A DNA stretch of 64,000 bases. Origin: Nocardioides marinus. Its GTDB lineage: Bacteria; Actinomycetota; Actinomycetes; Propionibacteriales; Nocardioidaceae. Position 1 is the stretch's first letter; the number at the start of each line of letters is the position of its first letter. Shown piece after piece: positions 52,594 to 61,815 of this stretch. The notes under the pieces are model-generated. The model had not been told where the DNA came from, ran no database searches, and saw only the letters and a program-made list of their open reading frames with translations. The position numbers and the translations under genes were made by a program. Where the stretch lies: the NCBI RefSeq assembly GCF_013408145.1, contig NZ_JACBZI010000001.1:3796001-3860000 (forward strand). The letters run 5' to 3'.

Positions 52594-54422
52594 GCGCGCG
52601 GCGAGCGCCGCCCGCGGGGGACCGTCCGGCCGTTGCCGCCGAGCAGCGCCGAGGGCGAGTCGGTGGCGGTGGGGCTCTCGGTCGGGTCCGTGGGCGAGGG
52701 CTCGTCGGTGGGCGAGGGCTCCTCGGTCGGCTCCTCGTAGGTGGAGACGAAGAGATTGACGTCGGTCTGCTGCGGGACCTTCTGGCCGCCCTTGGGGCTC
52801 TGGTCGACCACGGTGCCCTTGGGCTCGGTGGAGGAGTTGTCCTCGCGCACGACCGGGTTGAAGCCGGCATCGCGGATCCGCTTCTCGGCCTCCTCCTGGT
52901 CCAGCCCGACCACGTCGGGGATGGACTCCGGGCCGTCGGAGAGCGTCAGCAGGATCGTGCTGCCCTCGGCGACGGCCATCCCGGCCTCGGGCGACTGGGC
53001 GAGGACCTCGTTGCGTGGCTCGTCGGACTCCCCACGGGTCACGTCGACTTCGAAGCCGGCCGCCTCCAAGGTGGCGGTGGCCTGGTCGCGCTGCTGGTTG
53101 ACCACGTCGGGGACGGTCACCTCGGGCGGTCCGCTGCTCACGGTGATCGTCACCGTCGACCCGGGGTCGACGAAGGAGTCGCCCGACGGGTCCTGCTCGA
53201 TGACCTTGCCGGCGGGCCGGTCGGAGGTCTCGAACTGCGTCGGGGCGACCTCGAAGCCGGCCTCACCGAGGGTGGTGCGGGCCTGCTTCTCGGCGCGCCC
53301 GACCACGTCGGGGACCCGCACCTCGTCGGGGGCGGCGGGGAAGAGTCGTGGCCACAGCAGCGCACCGGCGACCACCAGCGCGATCACCAGCAGGCCGAGC
53401 AGCACGAGGAAGCCGACGGGGGTGCGGCGCTCGTCCTCGGCGTACGGGATGGCGGTGTGGGTGCCGGTGGCGGGCCCGGGGGCGGCGGCGGGGACGGGAC
53501 GCGCCGCCACCGCGGTCGCGGCGGTCGCCGGGCCCGGCACCGGGGGCGGCACCGCCGCGGCCTGGACGGGCCGGCCGGCGAGGTAGCGCTCGATGTCGCC
53601 GCGCATGGCCGCGGCGGACTGGTAGCGGTCCTCGACCCGCTTGGCCAGCGCCTTCATCACGATCGCGTCGACCTCGGGCGGGAGGTCCGTGTCGTGGTCG
53701 CTGGGCGGCTGGGCCTGCTCGCGGACGTGCTGGTAGGCGACGGCCACCGGGGAGTCGCCGACGAAGGGCGGCCGACCGGTGAGCAGCTCGTAGAGCAGGC
53801 AGCCGGCGGAGTAGACGTCGGAGCGGGAGTCGACGGTCTCGCCGCGGGCCTGCTCGGGGGAGAGGTACTGCGCGGTGCCGACGACGGCCGCGGTCTGGGT
53901 CATCGTGGAGGAGGCGTCGGAGATCGCGCGGGCGATGCCGAAGTCCATCACCTTCACGTCGCCGCTCGGGGTGAGCATGACGTTGCCGGGCTTGATGTCG
54001 CGGTGGATGATCCCGGCGCGGTGGCTGTAGTCGAGGGCCGACAGCACGCCGCTGGTGATCTCCAGCGCCCGCTCGGGCAGGATCTTGCGACCCTCGCGCA
54101 GGATGTCGCGCAGCGTGCGACCGGCGACGAACTCCATGACGATGTAGGGCTGGGCGACGCCGCTGCCGTCGGCGGCCGGCTCCTCGCCGGTGTCGTAGAC
54201 CGCGACGATCGCGGGGTGGTTGAGCGAGGCGGAGGACTGCGCCTCGCGGCGGAAGCGGGCCTGGAACGTCGCGTCGCTGGCCAGGTCGGTGCGCAGCCGC
54301 TTGACGGCCACCACGCGTCCGAGCCGGTTGTCGGTGCCCTTGCGCACCTCGGCCATGCCTCCACGACCGAGGAGCTCGCCGAGCTCGTATCGTCCGCCGA
54401 CGGTGCCGCTGGGGCCGCTCAC
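52590..54422 (-). CDS. pknB: Serine/threonine protein kinase PknB with three PASTA domains
   Basis: 610-aa receptor kinase controlling growth and division. Kinase domain: GRGGMAEV loop, VAVK (Lys41), HRDIKPGN (Asp142), DFG (160-162), activation-loop Ser/Thr cluster SSTMTQTAAVVGT and SPEQARG. After a Pro/Ala juxtamembrane linker there is one helix (about 336-357) and three extracellular PASTA repeats (PDVVG at about 371, PDVVN at 437, PDVVG at 504), which bind muropeptides or lipid II. M. tuberculosis PknB has four PASTA. A Pro/Thr/Ser/Glu tail follows. GTG 54422 overlaps the pknA stop. Confidence 0.96.
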   Translation of the reverse strand: MSGPSGTVGGRYELGELLGRGGMAEVRKGTDNRLGRVVAVKRLRTDLASDATFQARFRREAQSSASLNHPAIVAVYDTGEEPAADGSGVAQPYIVMEFVAGRTLRDILREGRKILPERALEITSGVLSALDYSHRAGIIHRDIKPGNVMLTPSGDVKVMDFGIARAISDASSTMTQTAAVVGTAQYLSPEQARGETVDSRSDVYSAGCLLYELLTGRPPFVGDSPVAVAYQHVREQAQPPSDHDTDLPPEVDAIVMKALAKRVEDRYQSAAAMRGDIERYLAGRPVQAAAVPPPVPGPATAATAVAARPVPAAAPGPATGTHTAIPYAEDERRTPVGFLVLLGLLVIALVVAGALLWPRLFPAAPDEVRVPDVVGRAEKQARTTLGEAGFEVAPTQFETSDRPAGKVIEQDPSGDSFVDPGSTVTITVSSGPPEVTVPDVVNQQRDQATATLEAAGFEVDVTRGESDEPRNEVLAQSPEAGMAVAEGSTILLTLSDGPESIPDVVGLDQEEAEKRIRDAGFNPVVREDNSSTEPKGTVVDQSPKGGQKVPQQTDVNLFVSTYEEPTEEPSPTDEPSPTDPTESPTATDSPSALLGGNGRTVPRGRRSPRA

Positions 54423-55987
54423 TGTGTCGCCTCCTCGCTGGGCGCGCCCAGGAGCGGCGAGGAGCTCTCGCTGGGCGTCGGGGTCTCGGTCGGGGTGGGT
54501 TCGGGCGTGGGCTCCTCCGTGGCGGGAGCCTCGCCCCAGTAGGAGATCGTGATGCTGTCGCCCTCGGACAGCGAGCCGGTCGGATTGAGCCCGTCCACGG
54601 TCCCGGCCTCGTGGGTCCCGTCGTTGTCGAGCTCGTTGAGGACCGGGCTCAGGCCCAGGTCGTCGAGCCGCTCACGCACCTCGCGGTAGTCACGGCCCAC
54701 GTAGTCGGCCTCGTCGACCTCCACCGTCGCGGGCTCGGTCGGCGTCGCCGGCTCCGTGGTGGGCTCGCTGGTCTGCGAGGTGGGGGGTGTCGAGCTGGGC
54801 CCGTCGGCCGGCTCCTCGTCCCCGTCGTCGCCGGTCAGCAGCAGCACGACCACGAGCACCACCACGGCCACCAGCGCCACGGTGAGCAGGAGCGTGGCCC
54901 ACGGGAAGGACCGGGGGCGGTCCTGCGGGGGCACCGGCGTAGGCGTCGGGGTGGGCGTCGGGGTGGGGTCGGCCGGCACCGCGCCCATGACGGCGGTCGC
55001 CGGCTCGCCTGCCGCGTCAGGGGGGCCGTCAGGCGTGCCGACAGGGGGTACGACGGCAGTGGCCGCGTCCGCGGCGCCCACCGGCCCCGCGACGGCTCCC
55101 GCGGCGGCCGCGGCCGACCCCGGGGAGCGCAGGGCGGCCGCGAGCTCGGCCGCTCCGGCGTACCGGTCGGAGGGGTCCTTGGCGAGTGCGCGTCGCACGA
55201 CGGCGGCCAGGTCGGCGGGGACGGAGCCCGGGAGGTCGGGGACCGGCTGGTTGAGGTGCGCCAGCGCGGTCGCGACGGGCGAGCCGGCGTCGAAGGGCCG
55301 GCGGCCGGCGAGGCACTCGAAGGCCACGACCCCGAGCGAGTAGACGTCGGAGGCGGCGGTCGCGGTGGTGCCGCGCGCCTGCTCGGGGGAGAGGTACTGC
55401 GGGGTGCCGAGGACCTGGCCGGTCTGGGTGATGCCCACGCTGTCGGCGGCCCGGGCGATGCCGAAGTCGGTGACCTTGACCTTGCGGTCCGGGGTGACGA
55501 TGAGGTTGGCCGGCTTCACGTCACGGTGCACGATGCCGGCGGCGTGCGCGGCCGCGATGGCGTCGGCGGCCTGGGCCATCAGGTCGGTCGCGGCGTCGGG
55601 GTCCATCGGAGCGCCGGGGCGCAGCAGGGCGGAGAGCGGCTGGCCCTCGACGAGCTCCATCACCAGGTAGGGGCGGGGCACGCCGGAGCCGTCGACCGCC
55701 TCGGCCTCGCCGAAGTCGAAGACGGCCGCGATGCCGGGGTGGTGCAGCGACGCCGCGTGCCGGGCCTCGGTCTCGAAACGGCTGCGGAAGGACGGGTCGT
55801 CGGCGTACTCGCGCTTGAGCACCTTCACCGCGACCGTGCGGCCCAGCGTCGTGTCGCTGGCGCGCCAGACCTCGCCCATGCCGCCGGTGGCGATCCGCGA
55901 CTCGAGCCGGTAGCGCCGCCCGTCGTCGGCGAAGTCGCCGGCATCACCCAGGGCGCCGGGGCCGCCGGGGGTCTCGGGAGGGGTCAC
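54419..55987 (-). CDS. pknA: Serine/threonine protein kinase PknA with a PASTA-like domain
   Basis: 522-aa kinase in the PknA position. Motifs: ATGGMGEVWRA, VAVK (Lys55), HRDVKPAN (154-156), DFG (174-176), GTPQYLSPEQARG. A Pro/Thr linker with a TPTPTPTPTPTP run and one helix (FPWATLLLTVALVAVVVLVV, about 380-402) lead to an exported segment with DYVGRDYREVRERLDDLGLSP and LNPTGSLSEGDSITISY, which reads as a single PASTA domain. Mycobacterial PknA has no PASTA, so this kinase may also sense peptidoglycan. GTG 55987 overlaps the pbpA stop (GTGA). Confidence 0.92.
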   Translation of the reverse strand: MTPPETPGGPGALGDAGDFADDGRRYRLESRIATGGMGEVWRASDTTLGRTVAVKVLKREYADDPSFRSRFETEARHAASLHHPGIAAVFDFGEAEAVDGSGVPRPYLVMELVEGQPLSALLRPGAPMDPDAATDLMAQAADAIAAAHAAGIVHRDVKPANLIVTPDRKVKVTDFGIARAADSVGITQTGQVLGTPQYLSPEQARGTTATAASDVYSLGVVAFECLAGRRPFDAGSPVATALAHLNQPVPDLPGSVPADLAAVVRRALAKDPSDRYAGAAELAAALRSPGSAAAAAGAVAGPVGAADAATAVVPPVGTPDGPPDAAGEPATAVMGAVPADPTPTPTPTPTPVPPQDRPRSFPWATLLLTVALVAVVVLVVVLLLTGDDGDEEPADGPSSTPPTSQTSEPTTEPATPTEPATVEVDEADYVGRDYREVRERLDDLGLSPVLNELDNDGTHEAGTVDGLNPTGSLSEGDSITISYWGEAPATEEPTPEPTPTETPTPSESSSPLLGAPSEEATQ

Positions 55988-57486
55988 TTCTTGATCACCG
56001 CTTCCATGATGGCCTTCGCGATCGGCCCGCCCAGGAGGCCGCCGGCGATCTCGCCGCGGTCGACGCCGGGGGCCTTCTGGATCATCACCGCGACGGCGAC
56101 CTCGGGGTCGTCGGCCGGGGCGAAGGAGACGAACCACGCGTACGGCGGCAGGTCGGGGTTCCCGCTCTGGGCCGTGCCGGTCTTGCCGGCGACCTGGACC
56201 CCGGGGATCTGTGCCGGGCTGGCGGTGCCGTTGTCGACCGTGGAGACCAGCAGGTCCGTGAGCTGGGAGGCGGTCGAGGAGCTGATCGCCTCCGAGAGCG
56301 CCTCGGGGTCGGTCTGGTCGATCTGCTCGAACTCCGGGCTCTGCACCTCGTCGACGAGGTAGGGCTTCATGACCGTGCCGCCGTTGGCGATCCCGGCGAC
56401 GACCATCGCCATCTGCAGCGGGGTGGCGGCGACGTCGAACTGCCCGATGCCGGACTGACCGGTCTGCGGGTCGTTCATCTCCTCGGGGAAGCGGGCGCTG
56501 GCCTGGGGGAGGAGGTCCTCGAAGTACTGCTGGTTGAAGCCGAAGGCCTCGGCCTGCTCGCGCATCCGGTCCGCCCCGACCTCGATGGCCATCCGGGCGA
56601 AGGTGGTGTTGCAGGAGTTCTCCATCGCCTGGGCGAAGGGGATGCGGTCGGCGCCGCAGTCGCGACCCTCGTTGTCGATCAGGCCGGTGTCGCCGGTGGT
56701 CTGGGGGAGCTGGAAGGACGGCCCGCCGGGGACGTCGTCGCCCTCCTCGTACAGGCCGTTCTCGATCGCGGCGGCCGCGGTGACGACCTTGAACGTCGAC
56801 CCCGGGGGCAGCGTGGTCTGGATGGCACGGTTGAGCAGCGGCTGGCCCGGGTCGTCCTCGAGCTCGTCGCCGGCCGCGGTCACCTCGCTGAGGTCGTGGC
56901 TGGCCAGCCGGTTGGGGTCGAAGGTCGGCAGCGAGACCATCGCCAGCACCTTGCCCGTGCGCGGCTCGAGGGCGACCACCGCGCCCTCGCCGTCGGCGCC
57001 CAGGACCTCACGCAGGCCGTCGAAGGCGGCGCGCTGGGCGTCCGGGTCGAGGGTCAGGGCGACGTTGCCGCCGGCGGACTCCTCGTTGGAGAGCAGGTCG
57101 ACCAGGCGGGTCACGAAGAGCCGGTCGTCCTCGCCGCTGAGCAGGTCGTCCTGGGTCTGCTCGACGCGCCGCTGGCAGCTGCTGCAGGCGCCGGACTGGG
57201 CGTTGAAGTAGTTGTACCAACCGGTGACGTGGGCGTAGGCCAGCGGCTGGGAGTAGGTGCGTTGGTACTCGTAGCGGTCGTCGGAGGGCTCGGAGGACGC
57301 GATCGGCTCCCGCCCCACCAGGATCGCCCCACGCGGCTGGGAGAAGGACGCGTCCACCGCGCGGCGGTTGCGGCCGTCGTCGTTGAGGGAGTCCGCGCGC
57401 CAGTACTGCAGGTAGGTCACGTTGGCCATCAGCGCCAGGAACATCAACAGGCAGAAGACCGAGAGGGTGCGGATCGGCTTGTTCAT
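55984..57486 (-). CDS. pbpA: Class B penicillin-binding protein PbpA
   Basis: 500-aa D,D-transpeptidase for septal/polar peptidoglycan. Membrane anchor at about 6-24; active-site STFK (Ser230), SCN (291-293) and KTGTAQ (Lys435). An unusual CSSC (101-104) is found in the N-terminal domain next to VTGWYNYFNAQSG. ATG 57486 overlaps the ftsW stop by four bases. Partner of the SEDS polymerase encoded directly upstream, and a known phosphorylation target of PknB in mycobacteria. Confidence 0.95.
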   Translation of the reverse strand: MNKPIRTLSVFCLLMFLALMANVTYLQYWRADSLNDDGRNRRAVDASFSQPRGAILVGREPIASSEPSDDRYEYQRTYSQPLAYAHVTGWYNYFNAQSGACSSCQRRVEQTQDDLLSGEDDRLFVTRLVDLLSNEESAGGNVALTLDPDAQRAAFDGLREVLGADGEGAVVALEPRTGKVLAMVSLPTFDPNRLASHDLSEVTAAGDELEDDPGQPLLNRAIQTTLPPGSTFKVVTAAAAIENGLYEEGDDVPGGPSFQLPQTTGDTGLIDNEGRDCGADRIPFAQAMENSCNTTFARMAIEVGADRMREQAEAFGFNQQYFEDLLPQASARFPEEMNDPQTGQSGIGQFDVAATPLQMAMVVAGIANGGTVMKPYLVDEVQSPEFEQIDQTDPEALSEAISSSTASQLTDLLVSTVDNGTASPAQIPGVQVAGKTGTAQSGNPDLPPYAWFVSFAPADDPEVAVAVMIQKAPGVDRGEIAGGLLGGPIAKAIMEAVIKK

Positions 57487-58889
57487 CGCGCCACCCGGAT
57501 CACCTGGGTGCTGTCGTCGTCGCCGCCGGCCTCGTCGACGCCGGTCAGCTCGGGCACCGGGCGTCGCGCCAGGTCGGAGACCCGCAGCAGCAGGGCGATG
57601 ATCACCCAGTTGGCCACCAGCGACGAGCCGCCGTAGGACAGGAACGGCGTGGTGAGGCCGGTCAGCGGGATCAGCCCGGTGACCCCACCGATGACCACGA
57701 AGACCTGCAGGGCGAAGACGCCCGCCAGGCCGGCGGCCAGCAGCTTGCCGAAGCCGTCACGGGAGATCAGCGCCGCGCGCAGGGCGCGCTCCACGATGAG
57801 GCCGTAGAGCAGCAGCACGGCCATCATCCCGGTCAGGCCGAGCTCCTCGCCGATGGCGGCCATGATGAAGTCGGACTCCGCGAACGGAACCCGGCTCGGG
57901 TCGCCGCCCCCGAAGCCCCGGCCCAGCAGCCCGCCCCACGCCATCCCGAAGGTCGCCTCGACCGGCTGGAAGGCGGTGTCGTTGGTGCCGGGGCCGTAGT
58001 AGGCGAACGGGTCGAGCCAGACGTTGACGCGGGTCTGGACGTGGCTGAACAGCTGCCAGGCGACCAGCGCGCCGCCGAGGAACAGCCCGCCTCCGACGAC
58101 CAGCCAGCCGGCACGCTCGGTCGCGACGTAGAGCATGAACAGGAACAGCCCGAAGAACAGCAGGCTCGAGCCGAGGTCGCGCTGGAAGACCAGGATGCCG
58201 AGGCTGATCAGCCACATGCCGAGGATCGGCCCGAGGTCGCGGCCGCGCGGCAGGTCGACGAAGAGCAGCCGGCGACCGGCCAGCGCGAGGGCGTCGCGGT
58301 GCAGCACGAGGTAGCCCGCGAACGCGACCACCAGCAGCACCTTCGCGACCTCGCCGGGCTGGAAGCCGAGCGGGCCGAGACGGATCCAGATGCGGGCGCC
58401 GCGCACCTCGTTGCCGATGAGCGGCAGCATCGGCAGCAGCAGCAGCACGATCGCGCCCAGGCCCGAGGTGTAGGTGAACCGGGTCAGGACGCGGTGGTCG
58501 CGCAGGAAGAGCAGGGTCAGCACGAACAGGCCGACGCCGATCGTCATCCACACCAGCTGCTGGGCGGCGAAGCCGGTGTCCCTGGCCAGGTCGAGGCGGT
58601 GGATCACCGCGAGCCCGAGACCGTTGAGAGCCGCCACCACCGGCAGCAGGACCGGGTCGGCGTAGGTGGCGGTGGCCCGCACCACGAGGTGGGCCACGAC
58701 CACCAGGGCGGCCAGCCACCCGCCGTACCCGAGGAGGTCGGCGGGGACCGCCCCCTCGACGCCGACGCCGACCGCGGCGTAGGCACCGATGCCGACCGCG
58801 AGGGCCAGCACGAGCAGGAACAGCTCGGCGCCGCGGCGCCGACGGTGCACGAAGCCGAGGAGGGGGTTGGTCTGGGACACCCCGCTCAC
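57483..58889 (-). CDS. SEDS family peptidoglycan polymerase (FtsW/RodA)
   Basis: 468-aa polytopic glycosyltransferase that polymerises lipid II with PbpA. Typical segments: GNEVRGARIWIRLGPLGFQPGEVAKV, FQRDLGSSLLFFGLFLFMLYVATER, ESDFIMAAIGEELGLTG and the last PLTGLTTPFLSYGGSSLVANW. About 12 hydrophobic helices. A short Asp-rich C-terminal tail is cytoplasmic. Position equals rodA/ftsW Rv0017c. GTG 58889 overlaps the pstP stop (GTGA); GTG 58880 is another possible start. Confidence 0.94.
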   Translation of the reverse strand: MSGVSQTNPLLGFVHRRRRGAELFLLVLALAVGIGAYAAVGVGVEGAVPADLLGYGGWLAALVVVAHLVVRATATYADPVLLPVVAALNGLGLAVIHRLDLARDTGFAAQQLVWMTIGVGLFVLTLLFLRDHRVLTRFTYTSGLGAIVLLLLPMLPLIGNEVRGARIWIRLGPLGFQPGEVAKVLLVVAFAGYLVLHRDALALAGRRLLFVDLPRGRDLGPILGMWLISLGILVFQRDLGSSLLFFGLFLFMLYVATERAGWLVVGGGLFLGGALVAWQLFSHVQTRVNVWLDPFAYYGPGTNDTAFQPVEATFGMAWGGLLGRGFGGGDPSRVPFAESDFIMAAIGEELGLTGMMAVLLLYGLIVERALRAALISRDGFGKLLAAGLAGVFALQVFVVIGGVTGLIPLTGLTTPFLSYGGSSLVANWVIIALLLRVSDLARRPVPELTGVDEAGGDDDSTQVIRVAR

Positions 58890-60253
58890 CCGCCCTGCCC
58901 GTCGGAGGGCCCGTCGGCCTGGCCCGAGCTCATCTGCTCGGCGAGGTTCTCGACGATGGTGCGTGCGTCGGCGAGGTCGTCGGCGGCGACGCCGGAGCGC
59001 ACGCCGTCGGCGACGTAGCCCGGGAGCCGGTCGAGGGTCACGTTGGTGGCCTCGTAGGGCTCGGAGAGCTCCATGCCGGGCAGGGAGAAGTCGATGCCCC
59101 GGAAGATGTGGACGGTGCCGTCGACCTCGCCGACGTAGTACTGGTCCTGGGTCCAGGACCAGGCGGCGGCGACGCCGATCCAGCCCAGGCCGACCACCAC
59201 CAGGGCGGCCAGCAGCCGGCGCAACCAGGCGAAGCGGCGCGGGGGCCGTGGTGCGTAGCGCGCGGTCTCCGGGTCGATCGGGTCGCTGGGGATCGCGTGC
59301 GCGTCGGCGGGCAGGTCGTCGGGGAGCGGAGCCTCGACCGCCGGCTGTTCGCCGGTGTCGCTCCGACCGCGGAACAGACCGGCGGGGAGCGGGGTGCGGT
59401 GCGGCCGACGGCGTACGTCGGTGGCCGCGCCGACCACCATCGGCTGGAGGTCGGCCAGCGCCTCGGCGCGCTCGGCGGCGCCGGCCTCGTCGAGGACGTC
59501 GGCGACCAGGCAGGTGACGTTGTCGCTGGAGCCGGCCTCCAGCGAGCGACGCACCAGCTCGACGGCGGCGAAGTCGGGGGTGCCCTCGCCGAGGATGCTG
59601 CGCAGGTCCTCGTCGTCGAGGGAGGCCGTGGCCCCGTCGGAGCAGACGAGCAGCCGGTCGCCGGCCTGGAGCGCGACGACGAACAGGTCGGGCTCGGCCT
59701 CGTGGATGCCGTCGACGGCCTTGAGGATGAGGTTGCGGTGCGGGTGCACGCGCGACTCGGCCTCGCTGATGCGGCCCTCGTCGATCAGGCTCTGGACGAA
59801 GGTGTGGTCGCTGGTGAGGCGGCTGATCTCGCCCTCGCGCAGCAGGTAGGCACGGCTGTCGCCGATGTGGCCGACGCCGACCTGGCGGCCGTCGAAGTGC
59901 AGGACGGTCGCGGTGGTGCTGGTGCCGTTGAGCGCCGGCTCCTCGTCGACGACCTCGCCGATGCGGTCGTGGGCGCGGTGCAGGGCGCCACCGACGCGGC
60001 CGAGCAGCTCGTCGGCCTCCAGCGCCCCGGGGGGCTCCTCGTCGAGCTTGCGCAGCTGCTGCAGCGCCACGCTGGAGGCGATGTCGCCGCGCATGGCGCC
60101 GCCGACGCCGTCGCAGACCGTGAGCAGCCAGGGGCCGGCGTACCCGGAGTCCTGGTTGTCCTTGCGGACGCGACCCACGTCGGAGATCCCCGACCAGTGC
60201 AGGCGCAGGGTCGGGGCGGGGGCCGAGGTGGGGCTCGCGGAGGCGTCGCTCAC
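58886..60253 (-). CDS. pstP: PP2C-family serine/threonine phosphatase PstP
   Basis: 455-aa phosphatase that reverses PknA/PknB phosphorylation. The PPM domain (about 15-245) has SDVGRVRKDNQDS, LLTVCDGVGG, VGHIGDSRAYLL, SRLTSDHTFV and GSSDNVTCLVADV with metal-binding aspartates. A linker, one membrane helix (LLAALVVVGLGWIGVAAAWSW, about 345-365) and an exported C-terminal domain of about 90 residues follow. GTG 60253 overlaps the fhaB stop. Single phosphatase for the kinase pair in this cluster. Confidence 0.95.
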   Translation of the reverse strand: MSDASASPTSAPAPTLRLHWSGISDVGRVRKDNQDSGYAGPWLLTVCDGVGGAMRGDIASSVALQQLRKLDEEPPGALEADELLGRVGGALHRAHDRIGEVVDEEPALNGTSTTATVLHFDGRQVGVGHIGDSRAYLLREGEISRLTSDHTFVQSLIDEGRISEAESRVHPHRNLILKAVDGIHEAEPDLFVVALQAGDRLLVCSDGATASLDDEDLRSILGEGTPDFAAVELVRRSLEAGSSDNVTCLVADVLDEAGAAERAEALADLQPMVVGAATDVRRRPHRTPLPAGLFRGRSDTGEQPAVEAPLPDDLPADAHAIPSDPIDPETARYAPRPPRRFAWLRRLLAALVVVGLGWIGVAAAWSWTQDQYYVGEVDGTVHIFRGIDFSLPGMELSEPYEATNVTLDRLPGYVADGVRSGVAADDLADARTIVENLAEQMSSGQADGPSDGQGG

Positions 60254-60723
60254 TTGCGCAGCTCCAGGATCGTCTTGCCGATCCGGACCTGCGTGCCGAG
60301 CGTGATCGTGGTCGGCTGGGTGATCCGCACGGTGCCGATGTAGGTGCCGTTGGTGGAGCCGAGGTCCTCGACGAACCACTGGTCGCCGGCGGCGGCGATG
60401 CGCGCGTGCCGGGTGGAGACGTAGTCGTCGTCGAGACGGATCGCGGCGTCGGAGCCGCGGCCGATGAGGATGGGCGCGTCGGCGAGCTCGGCGCGCTCAC
60501 CGGCGTTGGAGCCCTCGGTGACCAGCACGTGGGTGGGGGCGCCACGGCGTCGGGCCGGCTTCTTCTGCTTCGGCTCCCGGCCGCGCGGCTCGGGGGTGCG
60601 CGCGGTCTCGGGCACGCGGGCGCCGAACATGTCCGAGCGGATCACCGAGATGGCGGAGAGCACGAAGATCCACAGCACCGCGAGGTAGGCGATGCGGATC
60701 AGCAGCAGGGTCAGCTCAGACAT
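60250..60723 (-). CDS. fhaB: FHA-domain membrane protein FhaB
   Basis: 157-aa protein (FipA of mycobacteria). One N-terminal helix (LLLIRIAYLAVLWIFVLSAISVI), a basic linker, then an FHA phosphothreonine-binding domain: ILIGRGSDAAIRLDDDYVSTRHARI and GSTNGTYIG. A Thr in the linker/N-FHA region (APTHVLVTEGS) may be phosphorylated by PknB, by analogy. ATG 60723 overlaps the fhaA stop by eight bases. Confidence 0.95.
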   Translation of the reverse strand: MSELTLLLIRIAYLAVLWIFVLSAISVIRSDMFGARVPETARTPEPRGREPKQKKPARRRGAPTHVLVTEGSNAGERAELADAPILIGRGSDAAIRLDDDYVSTRHARIAAAGDQWFVEDLGSTNGTYIGTVRITQPTTITLGTQVRIGKTILELRK

Positions 60724-61423
60724 CCTCGGGGACCACCTTGACCGTGAGCACGGTGTTGCCGATGGTGACCTGGGTGCCGTCGTCGGCCACCGAGCGGGTC
60801 ATCTTCTGGCCGTCGACGAGCATCCCGTTGGTCGAGCCGAGGTCGCGGACGTCGATGTGCAGCCGGTCGGCGGCCGCCTCGACGCGGAACTCCACGTGCT
60901 GGCGGCTCACGCCGGGGTCGTTGATCCGGACGTCCGCGTCGGTGCCGCGGCCCACGACCACGCCCGGCGGGGCCAACGGGTGCTGGGTGCCGTTGACCTC
61001 GAGCACCGCCCGGGCACGGCCCACCTGGGTGTGGGTGCTGTTGCTGCTGACCTTGGCCTGCGCCCGGCTGCGCACCCGGAAGCGACCGGTCGTGAGGTCC
61101 TCGGCGGCCTCGAAGTCGATGCTGACCGGCCCCGGGAAGGAGTAGCCGTTCTGCTGGGCGTGCTCGGTGACCTGCTTCTCCAGCTCCGCCGCCATGGCGG
61201 TGTCGTACGGCGCGAGCCGCTCGAGGTCGGTCTGCGCGAGCTCCACGTGGAAGTCGTTGGGCACCAGGCGTCGCTGCCGGGACAGGATCTGGGCGTTGTT
61301 GTCGCACTCGCGCTGGAGGGCCGCAGCGATCTCCACCGGCTGCACCGCGGAGCGGAAGGCGCGCGCGAACGCGCCGGAGATCATCTGCTCGAGTCGTCGC
61401 TCGAACCGCTGCAGGCTGCTCAC
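60716..61423 (-). CDS. fhaA: FhaA, DUF3662-FHA adaptor protein
   Basis: 235-aa cytoplasmic adaptor. The N-terminal DUF3662 domain (LQRFERRLEQMISGAFARAF, FHVELAQTDLERL; residues about 1-125) leads through a short linker to a C-terminal FHA domain (VVVGRGTDADVRINDPGVSRQHVEF, DLGSTNGMLVDG). M. tuberculosis FhaA is about 527 aa with a long Pro/Gln linker that is missing here. In mycobacteria its FHA domain binds the phosphorylated MviN pseudokinase, here encoded at 14.5 kb. GTG 61423 has GGAGG seven bases upstream. First gene of fhaA-fhaB-pstP-ftsW-pbpA-pknA-pknB. Confidence 0.95.
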   Translation of the reverse strand: MSSLQRFERRLEQMISGAFARAFRSAVQPVEIAAALQRECDNNAQILSRQRRLVPNDFHVELAQTDLERLAPYDTAMAAELEKQVTEHAQQNGYSFPGPVSIDFEAAEDLTTGRFRVRSRAQAKVSSNSTHTQVGRARAVLEVNGTQHPLAPPGVVVGRGTDADVRINDPGVSRQHVEFRVEAAADRLHIDVRDLGSTNGMLVDGQKMTRSVADDGTQVTIGNTVLTVKVVPEDV

Positions 61424-61622
61424 GTCCGCCTCCTTCCCTGTCCTGTGCGTGCGGTGCTGTGCGGGGCTGCTGGTCTGCGGTGCTGCGCATGGGTGTCGGG
61501 GCCGACGAGGCAGGCCGACCGCCCGGCACAGCGGCCGGGTGCGCCCGATCGTAACGAAGCGGGTGTGGTGGGGCGCCACCCCGCGGGTCGCGGAGGGTCG
61601 CGGGGCGCCCGACGACGCCGGT

Positions 61623-61652
61623 TTGGGTGCGGGCCCGGGACTGGGATAGCCT
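61623..61652 (+). promoter_or_regulatory. tRNA-Leu promoter
   Basis: TTGGGT (61623-61628), 18 bases, TAGCCT (61647-61652); transcription would start a few bases before the tRNA. Divergent from fhaA. Confidence 0.55.
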
Positions 61653-61665
61653 GCGGACGCTTCAT

Positions 61666-61749
61666 GCGCGAGTGGCGGAATAGGCAGACGCGCACGGTTC
61701 AGGTCCGTGTGTCCGAAAGGACGTGGGGGTTCAACTCCCCCCTCGCGCA
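61666..61749 (+). tRNA. tRNA-Leu (anticodon CAG)
   Basis: 84-nt class II tRNA: acceptor GCGCGAG/CTCGCGC, anticodon stem CACGG/CCGTG with loop TTCAGGT (CAG at 61700-61702), long variable arm TGTCCGAAAGGACG, T-arm GGGGG-TTCAACT-CCCCC, discriminator A. CCA is not encoded. Confidence 0.96.
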
Positions 61750-61755
61750 CGTGAG

Positions 61756-61788
61756 CGAAGGCCCCGGGTCATCGACCCGGGGCCTTCG
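61756..61788 (+). terminator. tRNA-Leu terminator
   Basis: Perfect 14-bp stem (61756-61769 with 61775-61788), loop CATCG, seven bases after the tRNA end. Confidence 0.8.
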
Positions 61789-61815
61789 TCGTCCTCTCGC
61801 CCGATCGCCTGGGTT

